From Deltaproteobacteria bacterium (GTDB taxonomy: Bacteria > Desulfobacterota > BSN033 > UBA1163), in contig JAGXTA010000014.1 in NCBI GenBank assembly GCA_018333535.1, positions 1-35,329 on the forward strand: a DNA stretch of 35,329 nt. Reading direction: 5' to 3'. Shown here in pieces: positions 17,722 through 25,334 of the stretch. The notes under the pieces are model-generated. The model saw only the letters and a list, made by a program, of their open reading frames with translations. It was not told where the DNA came from and ran no database searches. Each line of letters begins with the position of its first letter. Position 1 is the stretch's first letter. The translations under genes and the position numbers were made by a program.

Positions 17722-18218
17722 CCCTCTACATGAAATCTTTATTGCCTCTCAACTTTTAACTTTTCCATGGCCTTGTTCCGTCCCTATTCCTGGTCTCTTC
17801 CAAAAGCGGACAATAGGGATGACTTGATACTCCTGTATTTCCGATATACGAAGCCATCTCTTATCGATCCAGACTGCATTAACAAAAGATAGAAGACGCA
17901 ATCAATTGAAGGTCAACGCTACGAAGAGGATATCCCTCGTAGAGTCAATAAAATCAAGGTTTCTACGGCGATACTCCGCGCATGTGCAAATCCTGTGGAA
18001 AAAAATTAGCTTTATCTTTCCAACCCGTTCATTTCATTGCGAAAAAAAACAGGGGGCGAAAAATGAACTAAATACGCTTGTTATTTCAATAAGTTAATTT
18101 GTTGTGTTCCTATAAGATATAAACACAATATATTGGGGTGGTTTGCGTCTCCGCCAATGGGCCATTGTTCATAACCTGTTTAAATATCTCTTTGAATATC
18201 CCCGTTTTTTGGCTTTTT
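17722..18218. other. Gene-free stretch between selB and HU
   Basis: I see no convincing coding region or RNA gene here. The only local structure is TTGTGTT (18102-18108) facing AACACAA (18122-18128), a 27-base inverted repeat that could be an operator. Composition is AT-rich towards 18100. Confidence 0.4.
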
Positions 18219-18260
18219 CTTAATAAAAAAGGGGAGTTTTTTCTCCCCTTTTTTATTAAG
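18219..18260 (-). terminator. Strong bidirectional intrinsic terminator after HU
   Basis: A perfect 18-bp stem (18219-18236 with 18243-18260) has a six-base T loop. The GGGGAG / CTCCCC core is flanked by A and T runs on both sides, so it should work in both directions. It lies about 20 bases past the HU stop. Confidence 0.9.
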
Positions 18261-18282
18261 AACAGGTCAGGATTTTTTAGGA

Positions 18283-18555
18283 TTACTTTACCGCGCTTTT
18301 CAGAACACTTCCCGCTTTAAACTTGGCCACCTTTGCGGCAGGAATTTTAATCTCTTTTCCTGTCTGAGGATTTCTCCCTATTCTCGCTTTCCTCTTCGTC
18401 ACAGAAAAAGTCCCGAATCCGGGAAGGCTCAACCGATCCCCTTTTTTAAGAGCCTTTGTCACCGTCGCTGTAAAAGCATTGAGGGCTTTTTCAGCCGACG
18501 CTTTTGAAACCTTGGCTTCCTTCCCAATGGCAGCCACCAATTCCGCCTTCGTCAT
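18283..18555 (-). CDS. hup: HU-family DNA-binding protein
   Basis: A 90-residue histone-like protein that bends DNA as a dimer. The family signature is clear: an N-terminal helical part (MTKAELVAAIGKEA), GFGTFSV at about 46-52, and the beta-arm signature RKARIGRNPQTGKEI near 56-70. It is a nucleoid architectural protein rather than IHF, judging by the lack of IHF-specific extensions, though that distinction is uncertain. A very strong Shine-Dalgarno (GGGAGGTGA) lies close to the ATG. A promoter (TTGACT-18-TATGAT) lies upstream and a strong terminator downstream, so it is probably a monocistronic, highly expressed gene. Confidence 0.96.
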   Translation of the reverse strand: MTKAELVAAIGKEAKVSKASAEKALNAFTATVTKALKKGDRLSLPGFGTFSVTKRKARIGRNPQTGKEIKIPAAKVAKFKAGSVLKSAVK

Positions 18556-18608
18556 TTAAATCACCTCCCCTTTTTTGATCTTATTTTTTGCCTTTCAAAA
18601 TGATGCCC

Positions 18609-18638
18609 ATCATAAACCACCGCCATTTTAAAAGTCAA
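18609..18638 (-). promoter_or_regulatory. Promoter of the HU gene
   Basis: On the minus strand, TTGACT (18633-18638) and TATGAT (18609-18614) are separated by 18 bases. Transcription would begin about 45 bases before the ATG. Confidence 0.6.
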
Positions 18639-18673
18639 GTCTTTTATTTTAAAAAATATCTCTCTTCTCCCTT

Positions 18674-19270
18674 CTAATCCTGAAGGAAGGATTTTCCTCC
18701 GTTAGCCTCATCCCTACGCCCGTTACCCGTTTCAAACAAATGGTCCTGGAGATGATTCGGATTGATCTCCAGGATAGAAAAGATTTTCCTTTCGATCTCA
18801 AACGTGGCTCTTTTCAGCCCTTCCAACAGCTCAACGGCCCTCTCGCTCTTACCATACCGCCCCTTCAGGTCTTCAAACCTTTCATCGAGAGAGACGATCC
18901 GGTCATGTCGGACCCGTTTGTCCGCATAATTGACCACTTCCTCTTCCGATATCCGCGAAGGATCCATCTCTTTCGATAAATGGATATGCTCCGCCACGAC
19001 ATTCCCCATCCTCTCGTATCCCATCTCCTTCAAGAGCCTCGATCCCGTCAGAGCATGGTCTTCTTTCGTTTTGAGACACTCTGTCTTGGTCAGGTCATGA
19101 AGCATGGCCGCGGCTTCGACCAGAGGAAGATCGAGCCCCTGTCCCTTCCTGTTCAACCTGACGGAAAGAAAAACGGCCACCCTTGCCACTGCGACGCTGT
19201 GATCGATAATATGTTCAAGCATCCCGTATTGGACCATCAATCTCAAGCAATCTTCTCTGGTCGGAATCAT
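18674..19270 (-). CDS. HD-domain (HDIG-type) phosphohydrolase
   Basis: A 198-residue HD hydrolase. The metal ligands are visible: His24 in IDHSVAVAR, the His58-Asp59 pair in AAMLHDLTK, His72 in KEDHALTG, and Asp117 in NYADKRV. The family hydrolyses phosphate esters, often of nucleotides; the substrate here is not predictable. Its ATG overlaps the rmuC stop codon by four bases (19267-19270), so the two are translationally coupled. The C-terminal 25 residues (NGRRDEANGGKSFLQD) look unstructured. It is shorter than RNase Y or cyclic-di-GMP HD-GYP enzymes and lacks their extra domains. Confidence 0.85.
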   Translation of the reverse strand: MIPTREDCLRLMVQYGMLEHIIDHSVAVARVAVFLSVRLNRKGQGLDLPLVEAAAMLHDLTKTECLKTKEDHALTGSRLLKEMGYERMGNVVAEHIHLSKEMDPSRISEEEVVNYADKRVRHDRIVSLDERFEDLKGRYGKSERAVELLEGLKRATFEIERKIFSILEINPNHLQDHLFETGNGRRDEANGGKSFLQD

Positions 19271-20412
19271 TCTATCTTCTCGTGTTTAGATCCGGCCACT
19301 CTTTCAGGCAGCGGCAGGGCAGGCTGGCTTTCGATCTGTTCCAGTTTGAAGCCGAATTTATCGAGACGTCTCCTCGCCTCCTCATACTTATTCATCGCAT
19401 TGGTAATATGTTTTCCGACCAATTGGAAATCCCCCTGAAAGGCCTCCAATTCTTTATTCAAACCCGAAAGTGAATCCAATATTCGATGGGCATCCTTTTC
19501 GATTTTCAATCCCCTTAATCCGAGGACAATCACCTGGAGATAGGCAAAGAAGGAATTGGGCGAGACCGGGATCACTTTCTTTTTCAATGCATAATTCAAA
19601 ATCCCCTTCTCTTCTCCGAATGCCTCGTCCTTTGTGATGGTCTCATAATAGATATTTTCGGCAGGGATATAGAGCAGAGCAAAATCGTAAGTCCCCTCCT
19701 GGGGCAAAATATATTTGCTGGCGATATCGTCAATATGTTTCTTCACATCCCTCGAAAAGGCCTTCTGAGAAGCCTTCTTCTCTTCCTCGGTTTTACATTC
19801 GATGAGCCGTTTAAAATTATCGAGCGGAAACTTGGAATCGATGGGAACAAGTCTTTCTCCCAGCCTCACCACCGCATCCACCCTCTCCCCGCTGGAAAAC
19901 GAGTATTGAAGGGTAAAGAATTCGGGCGGAAGGATCTGTGATAACAGTTCTCCCAAAAATTGTTCCCCCAACCCACCCCTCAATTTCGGAGGCTGGAGGA
20001 TCTCCTGAAGCGTGGCGATGTCTTTCCCGACCTCAAAGATTCGCCTGCTGGCCTCCGAAAGCTCTCCGATATTCTTCTGGACATCCCCAATCACTCTGGC
20101 GGCATTGTCCAGGCGTTTATTGATCTCTCCGCTTGAGTTCTGAAGCTGCCGGTTGACCTGGTCGGTAATCCCCCTCAGCTGCGCATTGATGGCATCCTGC
20201 TGCTGGGAAAGCTGGGAGATATTTCTGGAAAGGCCATCGTTCATCTGCTCCCGCAACTTCTCAATCTGCTGTTGAATCAACGCCCAAACGGCCTGTGAGG
20301 ACTGATCCTTCCTTACCTCCTCTGCCATCTTCTTTAACCTCTGCTCCATCAGGAAGAAAAAAACGACGGCCAGAGCGATGACCACTCCTGAGAGAATATA
20401 GATTCCTTCCAT
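19267..20412 (-). CDS. rmuC: DNA recombination protein RmuC
   Basis: A 381-residue RmuC protein. A single N-terminal transmembrane helix (about residues 5-22) is followed by a coiled coil (about 25-120), then the conserved RmuC domain. The domain contains GGLGEQFLGELL and the PD-(D/E)XK-like core, with Asp in RVDAVVRL and then DSK in VPIDSKFP. RmuC limits rearrangement at inverted repeats in Escherichia coli; its precise activity is unclear, but a nuclease role is inferred from the fold. It is coupled to the downstream HD hydrolase by an ATGA overlap, and the lipoprotein gene ends 29 bases upstream. GGAG precedes the ATG by five bases. Confidence 0.93.
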   Translation of the reverse strand: MEGIYILSGVVIALAVVFFFLMEQRLKKMAEEVRKDQSSQAVWALIQQQIEKLREQMNDGLSRNISQLSQQQDAINAQLRGITDQVNRQLQNSSGEINKRLDNAARVIGDVQKNIGELSEASRRIFEVGKDIATLQEILQPPKLRGGLGEQFLGELLSQILPPEFFTLQYSFSSGERVDAVVRLGERLVPIDSKFPLDNFKRLIECKTEEEKKASQKAFSRDVKKHIDDIASKYILPQEGTYDFALLYIPAENIYYETITKDEAFGEEKGILNYALKKKVIPVSPNSFFAYLQVIVLGLRGLKIEKDAHRILDSLSGLNKELEAFQGDFQLVGKHITNAMNKYEEARRRLDKFGFKLEQIESQPALPLPERVAGSKHEKIE

Positions 20413-20440
20413 GCCTGCTCCTCAAAATATTATGATTTCA

Positions 20441-21679
20441 TCAGGGATGCTGTATGATGAGATGTCCTTCCGCTCTATTCTCAAAAGGGTTGGTCACGGA
20501 AACTCTCCAGTGGCTCTCCCGCTGTGGCTCACCGGAGAGGATAGGCCATTCGACTTTAACCGGACTTGTCCCTGAAATATCCAATAGAGACCTGCTCTCC
20601 TCCGGTCCCCCAAAAGAAAATTTTAACGGAGTGGAGGGCCCTTCCCACCTCACCTCCATCTTGATCTTTTCCGATAACTCCTCACCCCTCAACGGAGGAG
20701 AAGGGATAAAAAATGAAAATTGTTCCTTCCCCTGCCCTCCGATCTGAAAAGGAAAAATGATGAATCTCCTTTCGAGGACATTGTTCTCCATTCGGATGTC
20801 ATCCGAACGGAGCTTGGAAGCAAGGGAGACCTTCACCCTTGAGATCCCCTTGATGCCGACCCGATACGGAGGTGAAAGGATGTAATGATTCTTTGAATGG
20901 GCTTTCAATTCCTCTGAAATAAAATGCTCGAAATCAGAAATCTTCCGGTCGTTCAAATAGATTCGAATCCTGAAGGTCACACCCTTCCGGAGGTCCGCCT
21001 CTCCGATATTGGAGAGGATAATAATGAGTTCCAGATCCTCTGTCAAATCGAAATCTTTGATCACGATATCCGGACCAATGGGAAATCCTTCCAGTATCTT
21101 TTTGAGAAGGTTATTCTCCATGTCCATTTCCCGCAGTTCCGCCGGGGTATCCACCCTAACCTCCACCTCCTTCCGGCTGAAAAGTGAAAACGGAATGGGA
21201 AGGGTAAGGCTCTCCTGTGGTTTGAGGTACCCATGATCTGTAAGGCTTTTTAATGCATACCGCTTCTCCAATTGGCCATCCACAAAGAGACTCAATCCTC
21301 CGCTTTCCATTGGGAATGGGGCTGTGCCGATATTGGTAAGAGTGGCAAATAGTTTCCTTTTCTGTTTGAGAAAGATATTGGAAACAGCGATGTCAGGAAG
21401 GCTTAACGATTCTTTTGGAATCCCTGCGGGGAGAGGGAGGGGGGCGAGATGACTCACATCTTCTTTTCGGGTCTCTATCTTTTCCTCTTTTACCTCTAAC
21501 TTTACTATCTCAATTTCTTCTGTCTTTTTTTCTTCCAGGGGAATGCCGGAAAAATATTCATCAGGGTAGTAGAGAGGTTCTATCAGAGGCAGGGGAGAAG
21601 TGGGCTGGACCGTCATTCTGGTTGAACAACCTGAGATAAAAAGAATAAAGGCGAATAATAGGATCGCCCCTTTTGACAT
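20441..21679 (-). CDS. Lipoprotein with CARDB-like beta-sandwich repeats
   Basis: A 412-residue protein with a lipoprotein signal: hydrophobic residues 5-15, then lipobox ISGC with Cys18 as the lipidation site and Ser after it, which favours the outer membrane. Residues 50-75 are highly charged. Two segments then resemble CARDB/APHP beta-sandwiches: SLPDIAVSNIFLKQKRKL...TNIGTAPF and GPDIVIKDFDLTEDLEL...SNIGEADL, each followed by a valine/leucine strand and DMENN- or RMENN-type turns. Such domains are adhesion or scaffold modules. No enzymatic motif is visible. It is first in a unit with rmuC and the HD hydrolase. The function is unknown; the domain call is from motif pattern only. Confidence 0.7.
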   Translation of the reverse strand: MSKGAILLFAFILFISGCSTRMTVQPTSPLPLIEPLYYPDEYFSGIPLEEKKTEEIEIVKLEVKEEKIETRKEDVSHLAPLPLPAGIPKESLSLPDIAVSNIFLKQKRKLFATLTNIGTAPFPMESGGLSLFVDGQLEKRYALKSLTDHGYLKPQESLTLPIPFSLFSRKEVEVRVDTPAELREMDMENNLLKKILEGFPIGPDIVIKDFDLTEDLELIIILSNIGEADLRKGVTFRIRIYLNDRKISDFEHFISEELKAHSKNHYILSPPYRVGIKGISRVKVSLASKLRSDDIRMENNVLERRFIIFPFQIGGQGKEQFSFFIPSPPLRGEELSEKIKMEVRWEGPSTPLKFSFGGPEESRSLLDISGTSPVKVEWPILSGEPQRESHWRVSVTNPFENRAEGHLIIQHP

Positions 21680-21739
21680 AAATCGAATCCCAACCTCCCT
21701 GTCAGATAAAAATATCTCATCATTCGACCAAAAGCAAGA

Positions 21740-21770
21740 GATTTAAGGAAGTTCTGATTTAAGGAAGTTC
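21740..21770. repeat. Two tandem 16-base units upstream of ltaE
   Basis: GATTTAAGGAAGTTCT is immediately followed by GATTTAAGGAAGTTC. The pair lies between the divergent lipoprotein and ltaE genes and could be a binding site or a recent slip duplication. Confidence 0.6.
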
Positions 21771-21786
21771 GGAGTTTGGGGAAGCC

Positions 21787-21815
21787 TTGACACCACTGGG
21801 GTAACATTGTATTTT
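21787..21815 (+). promoter_or_regulatory. Promoter of the ltaE-cutA operon
   Basis: TTGACA (21787-21792) and TATTTT (21810-21815) are separated by 17 bases. The predicted start near 21822 leaves about 27 bases before the ATG at 21849. This also argues against an upstream TTG start at 21807. Confidence 0.55.
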
Positions 21816-21848
21816 CTTAACGAAACAGTGAATGATGGGAGACGAAAG

Positions 21849-22889
21849 ATGAAGAAATGGATTGATCTTAGAAGCGATACAGTGACACGGCCTACGCCTG
21901 CCATGAGAAAGGCGATGTCAGAAGCAGAGGTGGGAGACGATGTCTTCGGCGAAGACCCCACGGTCAATCGACTCCAGGAGAGGGTGGCTCAGATGCTTGG
22001 AAAGGAAGCCGCTCTCTTCGTCCCCTCCGGAACCATGGCCAACCAGCTTGCGATCAAATCCCATACCCAACCGGGAGATGAGGTCGTGATTGAAGCCACC
22101 TCTCATCCCTATAACTTTGAGGGGGGAGGAGGGGCGGTTTTGTCGGGAATCCAGTTTCACTGTCTCAAGGGGATTCGTGGCATTCTCGATGCTTCACAGA
22201 TTGAAGAGGCCATCCGGCCGGATGACCACCACTTTCCTGTCACCCGGCTGATCTGTCTTGAAAATACTCATAACCGGGGAGGAGGCTCCATTTATCCGGC
22301 AGATAAGATGACAGAGATCTATCGGTTGGCAACATCAAAGGGCCTCTCGGTCCACCTTGATGGAGCCAGGCTCTGGAATGCTTCGGTTGCCTCCGGAGTC
22401 AGTCCTCATGAATACGGTCAATGGGCGGACTCCGTATCGGTTTGCCTCTCAAAAGGGTTGGGAGCCCCTATTGGATCTCTGGTTGCAGGGTCCAAAAAGT
22501 TTGTTGACCGGGTCCACCGCTTTAGAAAGATGTTTGGAGGCGGAATGCGTCAGGTCGGGATCATTGCAGCGGCCGGGCTTTATGCGCTGGATCACCACCT
22601 TGAACGTCTAAAAGAAGACCATCAGAATGCGAAACGTCTCGCAGTGGGTTTGAAGGAACTGAAGGGAGTTTCTCTTGATCCGAAGCATGTGGAAACCAAT
22701 ATTGTCATATTCGATGTAACCGAGACCGGTAAAACAGGCCCTCAGATTGCAGAAGCCATGAAGCGCCACGGAATCCTCATCCATCCCTTTGGAAAAACAC
22801 AAATCCGTCTGGTCACGCATCTGGATGTAACGGAAGAAGCTGTGGAAACTGCCTTGAGGGCCTTTGAAGAAGTGCTCGGGAAAAAATAA
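21849..22889 (+). CDS. ltaE: Low-specificity L-threonine aldolase
   Basis: A 346-residue pyridoxal-phosphate enzyme that cleaves threonine or allo-threonine to glycine and acetaldehyde. It has the family opening [12 protein letters not shown], the [10 protein letters not shown] segment, and HLDGAR with Asp171, which holds the cofactor ring nitrogen. The Schiff-base lysine is Lys202 in SKGLGAP. The start is ATG at 21849, with GGGAG seven bases upstream. A TTG 14 codons further up, at 21807, lies upstream of the predicted transcript start and is rejected. The stop codon overlaps the cutA start (TAATG), so the two are coupled. Fold type I; the natural substrate stereochemistry is not predictable. 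Confidence 0.94.
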   Translation: MKKWIDLRSDTVTRPTPAMRKAMSEAEVGDDVFGEDPTVNRLQERVAQMLGKEAALFVPSGTMANQLAIKSHTQPGDEVVIEATSHPYNFEGGGGAVLSGIQFHCLKGIRGILDASQIEEAIRPDDHHFPVTRLICLENTHNRGGGSIYPADKMTEIYRLATSKGLSVHLDGARLWNASVASGVSPHEYGQWADSVSVCLSKGLGAPIGSLVAGSKKFVDRVHRFRKMFGGGMRQVGIIAAAGLYALDHHLERLKEDHQNAKRLAVGLKELKGVSLDPKHVETNIVIFDVTETGKTGPQIAEAMKRHGILIHPFGKTQIRLVTHLDVTEEAVETALRAFEEVLGKK

Positions 22890-23206
22890 TGTCTGAACCG
22901 ATGGTTGTGCTTGTGACTTGTGGTTCCGAAGAAGATGCGGTTAAAATTTCAAATGCCCTTGTGGAGGAGCGGCTGGCTGCCTGCGCCAATATCGTCTCTC
23001 CTGTTCGTTCCATCTACCGGTGGGAGGGAAAGATATGGGATGAAAAAGAGTGGCTCCTGTTCATTAAGACCCAGAGGAAGAAATTTGATGAGTTAGAAAA
23101 AAAAGTGAAGTCCCTCCATTCCTACACCGTTCCAGAAATCATCGCCCTTCCTATTATTGAAGGCTCTTCTTCCTACCTTGAGTGGCTGGTGGAAATGACC
23201 GATTAA
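22889..23206 (+). CDS. cutA: Divalent-cation tolerance protein CutA
   Basis: A 105-residue CutA1 protein, the normal length. The family motifs are in place: VLVTCGSEEDA at the N-terminus, EERLAACANI in the middle, RSIYRWEGKI, and YTVPEIIALPI with the terminal YLEWL. CutA proteins form stable trimers with a ferredoxin-like fold; Escherichia coli mutants show altered copper tolerance, but the molecular role is unsettled. The start overlaps the ltaE stop by one base, so it is expressed with ltaE. It converges with gatA, and the short gap between them holds a GGAATACGGAATG-type repeat. Confidence 0.93.
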   Translation: MSEPMVVLVTCGSEEDAVKISNALVEERLAACANIVSPVRSIYRWEGKIWDEKEWLLFIKTQRKKFDELEKKVKSLHSYTVPEIIALPIIEGSSSYLEWLVEMTD

Positions 23207-23240
23207 TTCATTTCGGAATACGGAATGTGGATTTCGGGAT

Positions 23241-24704
23241 TTAGATGAGCGACGGTTTCTTTAGATGAAAATCTGTATTCTGTTCAAATGTGTAGGCCGC
23301 CCTTAAGAGCATTCCTTCATCAAAATGTTTTCCCATGATCTGGAGGCCGATCGGTAGCCCCTCCCTGCTGAATCCGCAGGGTATGGAGATGGCAGGGATT
23401 CCGGCAATATTGACCGGAATCGTTAAAATATCGGAGAGGTACATCTGAAGCGGATCTTCGGCCTTTTCTCCGATCCGGAAAGCGGGCGTGGGCGCTGTGG
23501 GAGTCACGATCACATCCACTTCTTCAAAGGCCTTTTCAAAATCGTTCTTCATCAGGGTCCTGACCTGCGAAGCCTTTCGGTAGTAAGCGTCGTAATATCC
23601 CGCTGACAGGACATAGGTCCCTAAAATAATCCTACGCTTCACCTCACTGCCAAAACCCTCTTCGCGGGTCCGACCATACATCTCCATCAGGTCTCCATAC
23701 CTGTGCGATCGAAATCCGTACTTGACCCCATCATAACGGGCCAAGTTGGAACTGGCTTCCGCCGTACAGATAATGTAATAGATGGCCACAGCATAGGAGG
23801 TATGGGGAAGCGAAATCGCCTTCACCTCTGCCCCTAACTTCTTTAAAAGATCGATGGCCTCTTTGGCTGATCTCTCCACATCCGGGTCCATACCCTCTAT
23901 GAAATACTCATCCGGAATTCCGATCCGGACTCCTTTCACATCATTGACCAGATATCGCTTATAATCGGGAACCTCGACATTGACGGAGGTGGAGTCGAAG
24001 GGGTCGTAGCCGCTGATCCCGTCAAGCAGGATGGCGCAATCCTCCACATCCTTTGTGATGGGGCCGATCTGATCGAGTGAAGAAGCAAAAGCCACCAGCC
24101 CATATCTCGACACCCTGCCATAAGTGGGTTTTAAACCAACCACACCGCAACAGGACGCGGGTTGCCTGATGGACCCTCCTGTATCCGTGCCGAGGGCTGC
24201 AATGCATTCATCCGCCGCTACGGCGGCAGCAGAACCTCCGCTCGATCCGCCCGGAATGCGCTGCAGGTCCCAGGGATTCCGTGTGGTCTGAAATCCAGAA
24301 TTTTCTGTGGAGGAACCCATGGCAAACTCATCCATGTTCAGCTTTCCAAGAAAAACAGCCTTATTCTCTTTCAGCTTGCTGATCACTGTTCCATCATAAA
24401 AAGGCACATAATTCCCAAGGATCTTAGAGCCGCACGTCGTCCGGATCCCCTTTGTACAGAGGATATCTTTAAGCCCGATTGGAATACCCGCTAACCCCCC
24501 TATCTTTTCTTCCCGGATGATCTTCCGGTCCACCTCATCCGCCTGGCGGAAGGCTTCCTCCTCGCTCAGCATGAGATAAGATTTGATTTTTCCATCCACC
24601 TCTCCGATCCTGCGATAAAGAGCTTCTGTTGCTTCCCGTGAAGTCACCTCTTTCTTCACAAGAAGGTCATGAAGTTGATGAATGGTCATTGAGTGTAGAT
24701 CCAT
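23241..24704 (-). CDS. gatA: Aspartyl/glutamyl-tRNA(Asn/Gln) amidotransferase subunit A
   Basis: A 487-residue amidase-signature subunit that releases ammonia from glutamine for GatB, converting Glu-tRNA(Gln) or Asp-tRNA(Asn) to the amide form. The catalytic triad is present: Lys79 in GIPIGLKD, the cis-Ser in [10 protein letters not shown] near residue 154, and Ser178 in GTDTGGSIR. These positions agree with known GatA enzymes. It is the third gene in the order valS-gatC-gatA. gatB is not in the window, so the complex must be completed elsewhere. GGAG lies five bases before the ATG. The upstream gap to gatC contains imperfect GGAAT repeats. Confidence 0.96.
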   Translation of the reverse strand: MDLHSMTIHQLHDLLVKKEVTSREATEALYRRIGEVDGKIKSYLMLSEEEAFRQADEVDRKIIREEKIGGLAGIPIGLKDILCTKGIRTTCGSKILGNYVPFYDGTVISKLKENKAVFLGKLNMDEFAMGSSTENSGFQTTRNPWDLQRIPGGSSGGSAAAVAADECIAALGTDTGGSIRQPASCCGVVGLKPTYGRVSRYGLVAFASSLDQIGPITKDVEDCAILLDGISGYDPFDSTSVNVEVPDYKRYLVNDVKGVRIGIPDEYFIEGMDPDVERSAKEAIDLLKKLGAEVKAISLPHTSYAVAIYYIICTAEASSNLARYDGVKYGFRSHRYGDLMEMYGRTREEGFGSEVKRRIILGTYVLSAGYYDAYYRKASQVRTLMKNDFEKAFEEVDVIVTPTAPTPAFRIGEKAEDPLQMYLSDILTIPVNIAGIPAISIPCGFSREGLPIGLQIMGKHFDEGMLLRAAYTFEQNTDFHLKKPSLI

Positions 24705-24737
24705 TCCCTCTCCTTAAACACTTCTCCTAGCAAATAG

Positions 24738-24830
24738 AATACTGGAATGATGGAATGGTGGAATAATGGGAGAATATTCCTCTTAAACCCAATATTCCAT
24801 TATTCCAATCTTCCAATCTTCCATTTTTCC
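24738..24830. repeat. GGAATNATGG-type imperfect repeats forming an inverted pair, between gatC and gatA
   Basis: Units such as TGGAATGATGGAATGGTGG run in one direction (24743-24770). The complementary CCATTATTCCAATCTTCC run follows (24797-24826), so the transcript could fold into a long imperfect hairpin. No gene is present. Confidence 0.65.
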
Positions 24831-24836
24831 CTTCGT

Positions 24837-25115
24837 TTACTCGATGATCCTTGGCACCTTAAAATGCCCATCTCCCTGATCTGGCGAAATTTCCAGAATC
24901 TCTTCCCTTGGAACGGAGCGCTTCACCTCATCCTCCCTGAAGACATTCACCATGGGGATGGCATGGGAGGTGGGTTCCACCCCTGTGGCATCAAGACGGT
25001 TCAGTTGTTCCATATAAGCAAGGATCTGCTCCAGCTGATTTCCAAAAGTTTTCTTCTCCTCCCCGGATAATTCAAGGCGGGCCAATCTGGCCACTTTTTC
25101 GATATCCATCTTCAT
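24837..25115 (-). CDS. gatC: Aspartyl/glutamyl-tRNA(Asn/Gln) amidotransferase subunit C
   Basis: A 92-residue small subunit that clamps GatA to GatB. Typical features are VARLARLELSGEE near the N-terminus, a helix ending in EQILAYMEQLNRLD, GVEPTSHAIPM, and the terminal HFKVPRIIE. I chose ATG at 25115, with GGAG nine bases before it; an ATG two codons in (MDIEKV) is also possible. An open frame extends 39 codons further upstream, but that part translates a dispersed repeat (RISIFGFRIS) and is not part of the protein. It lies between valS and gatA. Confidence 0.93.
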   Translation of the reverse strand: MKMDIEKVARLARLELSGEEKKTFGNQLEQILAYMEQLNRLDATGVEPTSHAIPMVNVFREDEVKRSVPREEILEISPDQGDGHFKVPRIIE

Positions 25116-25172
25116 TGCTTGAGACTCCAATAGGGTAAATTTCCCTTGTTCATAATAGCATACGCAGGAACG

Positions 25173-25332
25173 ATTAGAAATTCGAAATCCGAATATCGAA
25201 ATCCGAAACAATCTCAAATGACCCAATATCAAATGTTCAAAACGGAAAAAGTTTAAGAAATTTGAACATTCGAATTTGTTTCGGATTGATCCCTGCTGGG
25301 ATGCTTCGCACGGATTTCGTGCTTCGAATTTT
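25173..25332. repeat. Dispersed palindromic repeat between valS and gatC
   Basis: Runs of AAATCCGAA and TTCGGATT make an imperfect inverted repeat: CGAAATCCGAAACAATCTC at the left faces CGAATTTGTTTCGGATT at the right. A second small hairpin (GCTTCGCACGGATTTCGTGC) follows. In translation it gives FGFRIS-type peptides, known from many repeat-rich genomes. No gene is present. Confidence 0.65.
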
Positions 25333-25334
25333 TC

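Noticed and set aside
21807-21848. TTG start of ltaE adding 14 residues
   Set aside because: It lies upstream of the predicted transcript start and has no ribosome site; the ATG at 21849 has GGGAG at good spacing and matches the family start.
25116-25232. 39-codon N-terminal extension of GatC
   Set aside because: It translates a dispersed repeat (RISIFGFRIS) and is absent from the GatC family; ATG at 25115 has GGAG upstream.
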